Shown in pieces: positions 35,879 to 48,240 of a DNA stretch of 64,000 nt. The position numbers and the translations under genes were made by a program. The notes under the pieces are model-generated. The model made no database searches. It was not told where the DNA came from and saw only the letters and a list, made by a program, of their open reading frames with translations. Source of the DNA: Albula goreensis (Eukaryota; Chordata; Actinopteri; Albuliformes; Albulidae); the NCBI GenBank assembly GCA_022829145.1, contig CM040744.1, forward strand, positions 13,030,218 through 13,094,217. The letters are read 5' to 3'. The stretch's first letter is position 1. Every line of letters begins with the position of its first letter.

Positions 35879-37519
35879 GTGTAAGATTTTGTGTGCAGGT
35901 ATTTATCCCATTGAGCCAGTTCAACAGTCTCATAATCGGCCATCAAATCTCATTACTGTTAAGTTCACAGTGTCTGGTTGCAGGGATTTAGAGGGAGATA
36001 TTCCCAGTTCCTGGCCCTGCTAAACCTCAGGTAACATTGTACTCCAGGCCTGTGTGACCTGTCATATACTTTTGTTTTACTAGTAGCCTCCCCAATTGTT
36101 GGTCAGCAGTTAGGCAAACAACACTGCAGACAATAGTAACTGGACCAGCGTAATTAACTCCAGAGACTGGGTAAGCTCATCTGAGGAGAGCACAGCCTTT
36201 GTTTGGCCACTGTCTCATCCTTAGTTAAACATTAGCCTTCTGCAGTGTGGGAGTGTACCAACCTAAAGGTGACAGCTTGCAAACAGATCATCTCAGATCT
36301 AATATATTGCAATGAACAATGACTACAGTGTTAGGGAATGATCATCTCTGAAATACCACAAATTTGAAATACATGCTCATATGCATACACCTATTTATCC
36401 TGAGATCCTCAATCAAAATCCCAATGCAATTCAATGCAGAAAGTATATGACACTTCCTTTGCATAGTAAGCAGGGTAATTGAATTATAAAATTAAATGTG
36501 TCTTTCATAACAAGGGTTATAATTAAGCCGCTCAGCACCCTTGGTCTTTGACTCAAATGGGGCATGTTCACATTAGACCCCATTAATGAGTGATACACCA
36601 AACAATATTTAATTTATCAGAGCATAGACAGCAATGGATCTGGCTAAATAATAATAAAGCTGCGAGCACAGCACAAGATTAAGAGAGGCAACATGTACAT
36701 TGTACAATAACCAGCATAGGTACTCTGAAACGGTACCACACAGCCCAGCCCTGGCAAAAATTCCAAAAAAGACAATAATTTGACAAATATAACACCATGA
36801 TAACATTTAATGCAACATGTGTAGGCCAAAACTGGATATGATCTAAAAGTCATTATCAAAAGATAATATTGAAGTTGTTGATAAAAAATGAACAATTCAT
36901 CCCCAGAACCAATGGCTGTTTCAGACCTTGACTTGAGCAAAACCATGTGAAAAGTGCATTCACACCTTCATCACAAGCCAATTACATAAGCACATAGTCT
37001 ATATTTAAATCGCAGTTACTGTATATTTACTTTCAAGGGAAAATATATTTTAAACATTCAAATGTTTTTCAAGTCCAAAAGTAGAAAGTATTGCTTATTT
37101 TCCACCAGTTCCAAATGACCAGTGTTGCACTGAAAATACAGCTGAGCTCCTGCCTTCCTTACTCACAGGCAAGACTGTGGATTTTCTGCAGCAAGACTTT
37201 ACTTCCTCAGCCTTTAATTACCAAGATGATTGAAACTTCCAGATAATTACCTTTATCAGGTAGTGTTTTGACTGTGATAAAGGTGGGGGGAGGGTGAGTT
37301 TTCAGAATGTGTCATGAATTTGGCAAGCTGCTTCAACAATGTCCCTAAGTCTCTCAAATATCTTCAAATATTTTTTTTACTGAAATGTTGCACTTCATAA
37401 ATCTTGTTGGGATTAATCTAGACAAGAGAGCTGTACACAAGAGTAGCTAGAAAAGGCTGTTCAAGGGCACGGTTTTCCACCTCTCTGTTTGCTCTTCTCT
37501 CTGATCAACACAACTGACC

Positions 37520-37548
37520 AGAGAGAGAGGGAGGGAGAGAGAGAGAGT
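37520..37548. repeat. (GA)n microsatellite
   Basis: GA units with GGGA interruptions, about 29 bp. Confidence 0.93.
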
Positions 37549-40504
37549 AGCTACAGCTACAGACCACATCATACCAGTAGTGGAACAGATAGTGCACATA
37601 TTATTGTATAATAGTGTATTCAGGTGGTAGAAAAATCTTAGTGTTTAGTAAATGTAATTAGTAAAATCCTATTATGTAAAATGAAAATGCATAACACCAG
37701 AAATGGAAGACAAGCTGTTCTTTCTGATGAGCAGCTAATTTAGGCCTTGAAAAAATTGTGTATTTAAGTGCTATGACATACAAAACCTGGGAAGCCAGGC
37801 CTGGAATTCTGCCACCTTGGTCAAAAACAAAATGCAAATGAACAAATGGTTACAGAATAATATTGCACAATACAGCATGAATTGTCTTGCATGTTAAAAT
37901 ATGATTGGCTGGAGAGGAAAGATAGGGTTAATATTTGGTAAAAATTATATTTGATGTTTTTAGTGCCAGAGCATGAACTTGCATGTTTTGTAACTGTTCT
38001 TTAAGTTGACAGAGAGTGCTCTGAGCCATGCTTTGTCTGTCTGTGCAGCTGTGGAGCTGGGGGTTTCTCTCCAGTAGTAATATCTGTCCAGGCCCCTGTC
38101 CATACCCTGCCATATACAGTAGCAGTGCATGGAGCACCTGTCAAAGGTCATCACTCAGTCACCTGGAGGACATTCAGATGGCATCACACCGCTGTGGACA
38201 TCACACCACCCCCTACATCCCTACATTCTCTTCCTGTCCTCACACTTAAAATCCTCCCCCATCACTAGCCTGAAAATGACCTGCAAGGCTACTAAAACAT
38301 GCTAGCTGTGAATGCTTCTGGCTACTGTTCCATCTAACTCTCATTCGTCTCCTGCAGGGATGCAATCAACATTTGTCCTTAACTTTTGCTTAGAAATGAA
38401 TAGAAATATTATGCTTCTTGGGCTATTTGGGGAGTTCATTTTCATGAATGTTGAACTGTGTGAGTAAAGATAAAAAATGAACACACATTTAATTGAGACA
38501 AAGTTAACAACAAATGTTGATTGAACTCTTGCCACTTTCCTTGAAAAAACAAATTTAAGCAAAATTTCATTTTTTCTTGTTTCTTATACATTACCTTTAA
38601 TTGATTCGAGCTATATCAGACCGTGTATCAATTTGTGGGAAAAAGTATAATTTGAATCGATTTGGTTTTAGGAACAATAGCATTTAGATAGACTTGATAC
38701 TTTAGACTTTATCTAATACAGTCATTAACACGCTTCACATTAGGGATTTATATGTTCTGGATTTGAAAATGGGCAATGTGAAGTCACAATTAAATTCATA
38801 ACAGAAAATCCAGCTCAGCCCATTGGCCTCCATCTACAAAAGTTAAATAGAACACAGTGAGGCCAAGACTTCTGTCCAGCCATCAGCTTTTGAGGTTATC
38901 TACATTTGCATCATATTTTTGTCAAATTCTATGGAAATTCACAATTTTATCACATGCATCTTTTTCATTGTGAGGCTATTTTATACATATGTATTGCTGC
39001 TATTAATATTTGATGATAGATTTACATTTGCAGCTTATTACATTTCCTGGCTATTTGTAACTTGAATACATTTCATATTATGATGCTTGGATTACTGCTA
39101 TTAGTTAATGATTCATTACATATTTTGCACTTATCTCATATTTGTATAATTAATTTTTGGCATTTTTTTATTTGGAAATGAATTCATGTTCAATGGATGA
39201 CAACTGTAATTTCTGCGTTGTGAGGGTTGCATTTTGCCTAATCTTACAAAATTGCTGTTTCTCATTACTACTTGTACAAGTGTCCTGAACACTAACACTG
39301 ACCATTATTATCAAAATAAGATACTGATTTTGTCTTCATAATCCAGTAGCATACCTTACAAGTGATTCCCATCACAAATGGCTACTCAGCCCATTGTTTC
39401 TGTTTCCCTCAAGGTTGGTGCTAATAATGGCAATAATAATGTCGGTTTTGACCAGATCCAAACAAAATTAGTCACAGGATGTGTTTGGGTTCATATGGTT
39501 TTACACAGTGGTAAGTCCGTATGGAGATAATACCTGAAAGTCCATAATTTCTCATGAATTGAAGGTGTCTCCAAACTTTCACACCTACCTACCATAACAG
39601 AGTAGCGCCCCATTGTGTATGCGTATAGTATTATCGCTTGGGTTCTGAAGTGATCATTACTTCTCTCAAGCTGCTGTGAGCCAGGTGCCCTTGGGAAAAA
39701 CCTGGAGCTCTTTTGATGCCACTTTTAACTGTCTTAAAGGTGGCTGCAGTGGAGGGCCCTATGGGACAATTACAGGAAAAGTGCAATGCATTCATACAAA
39801 AATCAATAACCCCTGGGACTGTTTAAACTATTTGCCTTTAGTTTTAAATGGTTTAAATGGAAAAAAAATTCTTAGCTTGGTTTTACTTATGACATTGCAT
39901 ACCTGCTATAATGTATTTCATTCCTAACTACAAGGAAATGACAGATATGTCCTCAATATGTAACCATAGTTGAGGTGGGTGGGGGGTATTCCTGTAGATT
40001 GAATACAGAATTAAACATTTTAAATAATAAGCAGTAGGTTAATTGTTATGTTGGAGCATGAGTATTTACTGCCTTAGGTAACAACTTTTAGAAAATACCC
40101 GAGGCTCAGTGTTCAAGTGGAAAGATCATTCTAAAAGACATGTTTCAATGACATTAAGATAATCGATTTATCATTCAATGTGTCTGCTAAGCTTGCTCTT
40201 CCTCTCATTCAAACAATTACTTCTTGGACAGTGCAAACACTGATTAAATGGCTTGGAGAAACCACCCACTGTGAGAAATTAAACTACAGCTACAGTATGC
40301 TCACCTTCAATTAACCTTGAGAGGTGGTGTCTGTGTATGTGTATGTGCATTTCAGAAAATGCATGTGAGTTATAAATGCATTTTCTGTGCAATTGCATGT
40401 GCAATTACGAGATAGAGGAGGGTGCAGCACTGCACCAGCAGAATCGCGTGCACTGCCCTCTCTCTGCTGCCATTTGTGGATGTGCCTGTCTTTGTAATTG
40501 CTGG

Positions 40505-40548
40505 TGGGAGGGAGGAGGAGGAGGAGGGGGGGAAGGGGGCGTGGGGTG
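40505..40548. repeat. GGA/G-rich tract
   Basis: A purine-only G-rich run of GGA units, ending in long G runs. Four or more runs of at least three G lie close together, so it has G-quadruplex potential on the plus strand. Confidence 0.9.
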
Positions 40549-41639
40549 ATCCTTCTCCGTAGACAGGAGTTAATTGTTTCTCCTCCTCTCTTAACCCAGA
40601 CGGACTGCCTGGATAACTTTATATTGGCAAGTCTCGTTGCAAACAACTAAAAACATTACACAAAACCTGGCATGTCAGCGGGACTCCTGCTTGCGGACAG
40701 TCTGACTTTTGAGCAAGCCCGTGAAAGCTGAAAATGGCTGTCGCTTGCATAGAGGGTGATACAGGGCAAAGAAAGAAGACAGAAACTCAAGCTGTAGGGT
40801 ATGTGAAACCATTGTCAGGCCAAACAATGGACAAAACCAACATTGGCTGGAAGGGGAAATTTGAGTCCACAATCTGTTAGACTTTATGCACTGATAAGAG
40901 ACGGGCTCCCTGCGCTACTCCACTGAGGAGAATACAGTAAACACAAAATCCAGTCAGAACAGGTCATTGAGACCTCCCCTCCGCCTTAGGCTTAACATGA
41001 CACTTAAGTACTACTACAAGTAAAAAGAAAGGCAATTCTGCACACATCACAAACCTCCTCTTCTCTAGGCTCCAAGGCTAAAATGTCAGAGGAGGTCTGT
41101 TACGTTTTTTTAAAAAAAGACAAAGGAGTGGGGCACCATGGTGATTTGTTGCATTTTCATTACAACTACTTTGTGATTGTACAGGGAGTAATCATGGATC
41201 TAAATAGGTCTGAAAGTGAGTGTTTTCTCAACGTGTAACTCAAAACGTCAACCCCCCAAACAAATGAGGCAGTGTTTTCCCCAAGACGACCCCGGTAGCG
41301 GCAAGCTAGAGTGACGCTACATTCTCAAAATGCGTACTTACTAACTAAAGGGCAGCATTCTATACAGTACGGCTGTAAGAACAGACCTTACTATAACAAT
41401 GACAATTAAACAATAATAACGCCCTTATACGGTGTGTCCTATTATGACAGAAAACTATTAGGACACAGAATACAGAACATCCAAGCGAAAAAAAAGCATC
41501 TTCAAAACGCAAGAGTCTTTGATTATGAGGCCCCTTTTTAAACGTAATAACCCTTAACCTTGACAAAGCCCATTTGCAGTGATCAATTAAAGAAACATTC
41601 AGTCTGTAAAGAAGCTTGTTCCAGTTGTCGGACTGCAGG

Positions 41640-42120
41640 TCCTTTGTGTAGAATCATCTTATGCTTTGCAATCTCTTTACAAACACAAAAACAGCCATTA
41701 ATTGCATACTAAATAGAAAAGAGCAGGAGGAGAAAGACATGCAAGCTTGTTGCATCTCAGTCTGTTCTGGGAGGAATGGTTGCTGTTGTCACTATTCATC
41801 CGGTGGAAGGCCTGACAATAAAAATGGTGAACGTGTCTCACATTGGCAAACAACAGACCACCAGCTGCCTTGCCTTTCAGTGAAAATCCAATTGAGGAGA
41901 TCTGGTTTGTGGCAGAAACTGCTTCCATCTGCCTTAAGTGCTGGATCGGGGAAAAAATGCATCAATTGTACATTAGAGCACATACAGAAGCGTAGCGTAG
42001 CATCGGTTTGTCATATGACTTGCTGAAACACTTGTTTGCGGGAGACTGTGACCCTGAGAATGGCTTTCAACTTCAGCCTTGACCCCTTCACCATGAGAGA
42101 TTCAAAGCTCTTTTAGTCAA
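41640..42120. promoter_or_regulatory. Candidate conserved noncoding block
   Basis: Balanced, repeat-free sequence about 480 bp long within AT-rich flanks. A 121-codon plus-strand frame crosses it but is Cys/Ser/Lys-rich without domain-like pattern, and overlapping frames occur on the other strand. I favour noncoding conserved DNA over an exon. Confidence 0.35.
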
Positions 42121-42869
42121 AGTAAAATTCCATTGTAAAGTTCCCTATAGCATCAGCTACTCCAGCAAAATACCTGTACTTAATGCGTACGACCATGGAC
42201 ATGACAGGGTGCAAACCCTTCATTAATCAAATCTAGCTCATAGACATGCCACATTGGTACAATTTGATCTCTGGAAACATCATGAGAGCCTGTGCAGTCA
42301 TTCAGTTTCTTTGTGGTGCTCATGTATGAATAATATTTATGGGGCCAAAAGAAAAAACAACATTGTCTTTGAATTGAATTGTTTAAGCAATCTAGCTGGC
42401 TTGCGATGTTTCCCTGTGATGCTTTGTCAACTTAATAAAAGTTTGCAATAATTGTAGCTCTGAATACGTGGAAAAGAAGGAGGACTGTGGACAGTAATAA
42501 CAAATTTGTGTTTGTTATGTTGATGAACACCAGTGGGCTTATTTGATATTGAGACATGTAGAGCATAATGTTGTTTAAAACAAAAATGGTCAGATGCTAC
42601 AACTGATCCCATTATATAACTGTCCTGATCCTTACTCAGCGCCTACAATAAGCAGAGGCATACCAACCACTGACCACTTCTTAAATTATAACCTTGGTGA
42701 AATTATAACACAATTTTCATTTTATCTCAATGTTAAATCTCAAAAGTTATAATTAATGCTTTATTTTTCACATGTTGAGTTGAGTCTAATGAAAAAAATG
42801 AACATTATTGTTATGAATAAGATATAGCGGAATAATTTTAATTAAATGAATACATTTCCCACATCTCTG

Positions 42870-43240
42870 CATGAAAACTATCTGTCATGGCTGTCTGTCC
42901 AAACTAATTTACAAAGCAAATAGTAATGACAAGAGCTCTGATAAAATTCCATCTATCTTTCCTTGTCTAACATCCCCGTCTAGGGACATTTTGCCAGTAT
43001 GGGGCACCTCTCCTGCGGTCAGGAGACAAAGCGATGAAACAAATCTCGCTGGCTGTGAAGCCAACCCCACCTCCCACAGACAGGAGCTGGCATCTACCTC
43101 AGCCTCATCCCGTGGTTAATTGGCCCCAGCCACTGTGTTAAAAATGGGGTGTTCATTTTGCCCATATTGTGTGGGCTTACGTGCCAATTGGCTGCTGCTC
43201 GTTCCCCGTGTTCCCCTGCCAGGAGACAGTACTGTGAGGC
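42870..43240. promoter_or_regulatory. Candidate conserved noncoding block
   Basis: It contains the palindrome GCCAATTGGC (43183-43192) and a GGTTAATTGG motif about 65 bp upstream, in balanced sequence with scattered CpGs. No exon-like frame. The regulatory call is inference. Confidence 0.4.
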
Positions 43241-44445
43241 AGATATGAGTTAGTACTGAAGGACACTGCTGAGGGGCCCTGGAAAACACTATTGGTTTAT
43301 AATGTACATGTACCCTGCTCCCTCAGTACTTCACACACCAGTGAGGAATAAACAGTGGGTCTGACCATCTGACTGACTGGCTGTGCATCTGTATTCACCT
43401 GTTAAGACATCAAGCTGCAGAAACTACTGTGTTACTGTTCTGCTAGATGAAATCCATACAGGGTCCTGCACCTATGTTTCAAAAAAAGAATAACTGAATT
43501 TTATATGAGTTATTATCGACAATGCAATGGAGTGAAATTTATGATTTATGAATCCCCTGATGAAATTATATGCAATCTAAAATTGCAATGTGAGGTAAGA
43601 CAAGCAAGAAATTTACCTGTTTCCAAGTACACAGCACACCTGCTGTGTTTACTGCTGCTGGTTAGTTTTACAGGAATTTATTTGAAATGAGTTCTTATAC
43701 ATAGATAATACATACAACATTTCCCAGTGCAGAGTGGTAAATGTCAAGTATACTGTTCTGTCATCTGACCTTTACTGTTTTAAACAAGTTTTACCATATG
43801 ATATCCAAAACCATGTTTCAACCAAATACTTCCAAAGTAATGTTATGCTTTTGTAGGAGACACCAGGTACCTAATGAAACATATATAGCTTATATATATT
43901 TACTTTTAACTACATTGCTACCCTTTCTAAACATCACAAGTCTTGCTTGGTAAAGTTTAGTTTTGTAGGAATTATTTAAATAAATTAAAATTACTCACTT
44001 ACCTTATAGTAGCTCATTTGCATACTGTGGAATAAAGTGCTACTGATATAACTGCCATTGAACCAGTGTATCTTATGTACCTATACAGGTAAGATGTCTT
44101 TCCTTTTGAAGCTGTAGAAGAATACATGATAATGTGAAAAATAAGGTATCTAGAATTATTTACAAAATGATGACATTATTGCTACATTACAATGTATGTT
44201 CTGTCAGTGCACCATTGTAGTATGTCTGCGGCACAATTTCTCTATTTCTTTTGTTGTTAACTATACATTAGCAACCTAATGTACAACGAGCAGCAGGAAG
44301 CAACACAACCTTTATCAAAATGCATTGCTTTAAGATTACAATAACTAAAAAAAAGATTCCACAATTTATTGAGCCATCAAGACTGATAAAATATGAATTC
44401 CATTACATTTAGGGAATTTAATGCTGGCAAATAATTTGGGAGATG

Positions 44446-44447
<2 letters not shown>

Positions 44448-44518
<71 letters not shown>

Positions 44519-44529
44519 CTCTCTCTCTC
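44448..44529. repeat. (CT)n microsatellite, about 40 units
   Basis: About 82 bp of CT with a single CG interruption near 44515. It encodes a spurious Ser-Leu run. It has triplex (H-DNA) potential as a mirror-symmetric polypyrimidine tract. Confidence 0.98.
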
Positions 44530-45015
44530 AAGCCCTAGTCTTAATGGACAGGTGTCTACTTAAAATCTCCAGCAAAGCTGGCACTAATGGATTGCTTGGT
44601 ACGCAGCCTCTGAGAATGAGAAAGGATTGGGAATGGCTTAACCGCTGCAGCACCCTGGCTGTCCTGGCTCTCTGCATAAATATTACAGTCTAATTTCAGC
44701 CATTATAATATTTGTCAAATTCCACCCCATAACACAGTAGTTTCTGGGCGATCAAAATTAACAGCCTATCAAATGGGTGCACCTCGACAAATTATGAGAT
44801 GAAAGATCAGTCTCTTTTTTTTCTTTTGAATCAACATCTTTCAAATAGTTTTGCCCTCACAGGGCATTTTTTTATTTTTACTGTGTGCCATTTTCTAAAT
44901 AAAATGAATAGTCTAGCTATGTAGAATTGCATGAAATGCAGTCTTATTCAGCTGTAATCATTTTATAATTTCACTTCAAGGCACCGCTACTCGGTTTACC
45001 AATACCATTTACATG

Positions 45016-45016
45016 A

Positions 45017-45070
<54 letters not shown>
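45016..45070. repeat. Compound (CT)n(CA)n microsatellite
   Basis: About ten CT units switch directly to about seventeen CA units near 45037. The minus-strand frame across it (Val-Cys then Arg-Glu repeats) is an artefact. Confidence 0.97.
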
Positions 45071-45072
<2 letters not shown>

Positions 45073-45397
45073 TACAGCAGACACAGAATTACAATTTCTT
45101 TCATATTTTGTGTTGGAACATAATAGTTGTTGGATGACAATGGAGAATGAATATATTTTTAACTCTGCACTCATTTGATTAATGTACAATAATCCTTTCT
45201 TTCACATCACTGGTAAGAAGTCAAGCTTTCCACAAACAGGGATTTATTATTTCCCAGTATTTAAAGTCACTCCACAGGTATAGAAATAAAAAGAGCATAT
45301 GAAATAATTCTCTGTGTATTATACGCCTGTGATGCCATGAACATTATAGACAGTTCGTTAACCATCACTACCTTTGAAACCTACAATTATGCTCTTC

Positions 45398-45458
45398 CTC
45401 CACCCTCTCTCTCTCTCTCTCTCTTTCTCCCTCACTCTCACTCACTCTCTATATATAC
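45398..45458. repeat. Imperfect (CT)n tract
   Basis: CT repeats with TTTCTCC and CACT interruptions, ending in a short TATATA run. Confidence 0.9.
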
Positions 45459-45772
45459 AGAATAAAATGCATACTGACACAGCAAGTTCCATTTTCTCTT
45501 AAATTGGTCACATTTTAAGATCTGAACATTACACAGATGTATTGGCAAAAAACTAAATGTAAAACAGGGATATTACAAGCAACAGGAGTACTGCTTGATG
45601 AGGTTTTTTCCATGTCAAGAGTTTGTGCACGATTGTTTATGTGTAATGTAATTTACAAAGAATGTAATACAGGTTATACCATATTCTACATGTAATATTC
45701 AATGTATATTTTCAGCATGCTAATTACAGTTATCATTTATTACTTTTTACATGTACATCACGTGACACATCA

Positions 45773-45830
45773 CATATATATATATATATATCTCTTTGCA
45801 TATATATATATATATATATATGCAAAGAGA
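45773..45830. repeat. (AT)n with a perfect 40-bp palindrome
   Basis: TCTCTTTGCA at 45791-45800 and its exact complement TGCAAAGAGA at 45821-45830 flank a 20-bp TA core, giving a perfect palindrome of 40 bp. More AT units precede it. It resembles the palindrome at 10125-10172 in design: short unique arms around an AT core. Confidence 0.95.
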
Positions 45831-46659
45831 GGATGGAACTATGAAATTCCCACCTGGACAACAATGACTGAAATTCTATTCAATTATTTCCCATGGTAAC
45901 CAGCAGCACACAAAAGGATGGATGCAGAGAGCTGCCTGACAAAAATCTGCTGCACTGTTTCCCCTTTCTCATGAATACGCAGGGCCACTTTCCACGTATA
46001 CTTCAGGGCCATAAGCCTACAAGGTAATTATATGCTTTGGAACACTCCACTTAAGTGCACCAATAATACAGTAAGTGCATGTGCTCTCTAGTCTGTTACC
46101 TGCAATCTAAAATAAGATGTAGGCTAAAAAGTCTGTTAAAAAACATCAAAATTATGCTGTCTAATTTAATTTCTGTCTGAAGGAGGACAACTAATAATGT
46201 AAGAAAATCCATTAATGCAATAATTCCAAAAGGTAGTGTGGAAGGTAGTGTGTGGACTGGAAGGGGGATGTCCGGCGCAGAAACATATGGGGGAGATAAA
46301 CGTCATTTTTAAGAAAGCTTTTCCTCCCTTGGCAGTAAATTGCAGGATCCTCACTTCTGTTGACATTTATGGCAGGCATAAAGAAGACATTGTGCTAATT
46401 AATGCCAGATCACTTCATTTGCTTACCTCAGTGATCTTAATGATGATCTAAGGAATAATAAGCACCCTGGTCACTGCCAGTAATACAGCCAGGCTTAAAT
46501 AAATCAATAAAATGCCTCCTATCTCCTAGTGTCATCTAGTGGTCAGATTGTCTTACTGCATAGGCAGATAGTTGGGCTGTCAGTTTTTATGTGGGGGTGG
46601 GGGGGGTGCTGTCCAAACCTTCTTGAGAAATTGTTTATTTTTAGTTATTGTTTCTTTCT

Positions 46660-46990
46660 GACCCCTCCGTGCCTTCTTCCAAAAAGGGGTCACGGGTCAG
46701 GTCAGCGACTAAAAGACCCACTCCTTGGCCTTCAACCCGGCCCTTTGATGGGTCCCCTTGCCGGGTCAGCGCCCGTCACCACGGAGCTGGGCTGGCACGG
46801 AGGAGTGTGGAAGTAGCTTCAGAGGAGCAGGCCGAGTGGCTGGGCCTCGTTAGGGGACATCCGCCATGGTGGCCCAGCTCCTCACGCCTCAGGGAGCGCT
46901 ACTCAAGGGAGGCTAACAGATCGAGTTGACATGCTAACAATCTGATTGCAGATGGCAGTGCGGGAGGCTGATGGAGGAGAGAGGGCTGTT
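46660..46990. promoter_or_regulatory. CpG- and GC-rich block, candidate regulatory element
   Basis: About fifteen CpGs fall within roughly 290 bp, the most GC-rich ordinary sequence in the window. Two overlapping frames (about 95 codons each) cross it in different registers without a recognisable domain. The nearest acceptor-like CAG is at about 46950. It could be a small CpG island, an enhancer or an unrecognised exon; I favour noncoding. Confidence 0.4.
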
Positions 46991-46999
46991 CTGACCTCA

Positions 47000-47227
47000 C
47001 AGTCCCCCCACTCCTTTTTTTCACCTCTCCCATTTCACTATTGCCCCTCTCCCCCTTTCTCTCTCTCTGCCCCCTCTCTCTCTTTCTGTTCCCTGTCTCC
47101 TTCCATCCATCTCTCCTTTCTCTTCTTTTCCTCTCCTCTTCTCCCTCTGTCTTCCCCCTCTTGCTCTTCTTCTACCCCTCTTTCTCCCACTTTTGCCTCT
47201 CTCTTTTTTTCTGTTTCTCTTTCTTTC
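47000..47227. repeat. Polypyrimidine low-complexity tract
   Basis: About 225 bp almost entirely of C and T on the plus strand, without a fixed unit. It yields long open frames on both strands (Ser/Leu/Phe-rich, or Arg/Glu/Gly-rich on the minus strand) that should not be annotated. Such tracts can form triplexes. Confidence 0.93.
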
Positions 47228-47395
47228 AAATTCAAACTCAGATTTCTTTATTGACATGAAAAAACCATTTATATGTTGGCAAGACATGTACATATTTGCA
47301 TACATGAAATGTATATTTATAAATGTACATATATGTATATATTCAAACATAACAAACTATCAAAAAAGAACAACCACAGTGAATAATGTATAACA
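47228..47395. mobile_element. Dispersed repeat of the TTTATTGACATGA type
   Basis: It starts with TCAAATTCAAACTCAG, then TTTCTTTATTGACATGA, then ATATGTTGGCAAGACATG and an ATAAATGTACATATATG stretch. Many fish sequences carry a repeat reading CAAATTCAAA, CTTTATTGGCATGA, TTGCCAAAGC, often next to CT-rich DNA; the match is from memory of that pattern. The direct join to the pyrimidine tract fits. Family name and class are not determined. The 3' boundary is approximate. Confidence 0.55.
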
Positions 47396-47869
47396 AATAG
47401 CAGTTATTAACTCTTTTTATGATCTAATAATTTTCTCTCTCTCTATCCTTTCTACTTTTCCAATCTCTCTCTGAAAGCAGGAAGTGTTGGGGGAGGAGGG
47501 GGATAGCCATGCCAGATCCATAAATAGCTTCTCTCCAATGAAAATGATTTTTCCTCTTTTTTAATTAGCAGCTATAATCATTGTACAAGTAATTCATTAT
47601 TTGATAAATCCATTCGCTCATATTCCTGGGTTGCAAGAGATGCTTCCATGACAACAGTTTTTTTTTTTTTTTTTGCAAATCGCCAATCAATAAATGAACT
47701 TAGAATATGTGAAACCGCTCATTTATTGTTTCAACTCTCATCAGTAAATGTTCGATAACATTTCCATATTTTTATTAATTTTTTATTATCATTATTTTTT
47801 AATGCTTATGGAGCTTAAACAGTCTCATATGGAAGTGCTAGATATATCAGTGAAGTCTTATGAGCATTA

Positions 47870-48240
47870 TCATTCCTCCACATCAGTGCTAACAGGCGGA
47901 GGTCATACTTACATTGTAAATACGGGAATAAGAAGCATCCACCCCCTCCTATGGTCATCCAATCAGCACAGAAAAACACATGACGGCCACCTTAAAGGTG
48001 TGAACATGCTTTCCCAGGCTGCTGCGTCCTTCTAAGCCCTCCACTGTACAGGAGTGTTAGTCTTCCAGCCACATTTTCACACAGCAGAGTTTCAGACGCG
48101 GTGAGGAAGAGGCTCGTGGCCTGCACTGCTGGGTAATTAGGAGCGTTTTGTCTGTGCGGGCTGCATGTGGGGCGCGCGGTCAGGGAGAGGTGTGAAACCA
48201 CAATATCCTGTGCAGGGGGTCTCACCAGCGACACAGCACC
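47870..48240. promoter_or_regulatory. Candidate conserved noncoding block
   Basis: Balanced sequence with CpGs concentrated at 48096-48182 (GGGGCGCGCGG near 48171) and GGGTAATTAGG near 48131. A frame of 91 codons on the minus strand has no motif. The regulatory call is inference. Confidence 0.35.

Larger units (their letters stand above)
35879..44447. other. Spacer, no gene seen
   Basis: Mostly AT-rich with random short frames. Simple repeats are a GA array (37520-37548) and a GGA-rich tract (40505-40548). Two blocks of balanced sequence, 41640-42120 and 42870-43240, are listed separately. The 121-codon frame at 41661-42026 lies in the first of these and has no recognised domain. Confidence 0.6.
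44530..46999. other. Microsatellite-rich spacer, no gene seen
   Basis: AT-rich sequence between simple repeats. A higher-GC block at 46660-46990 is listed separately. No ORF resembles a known protein. Confidence 0.6.

Noticed and set aside
39560-39590. GGTGTCTCCAAACTTTCAC, similar to a Tc1-type internal word
   Set aside because: Too short, with no terminal inverted repeat or TA duplication visible around it.
41661-42026. 121-codon plus-strand ORF
   Set aside because: Composition is not domain-like, and overlapping minus-strand frames are also open. The GC-richer block itself explains the lack of stops.
47021-47350. Arg/Glu/Gly-rich minus-strand ORF of 109 codons
   Set aside because: It is a translation of the polypyrimidine tract; several frames are open at once.
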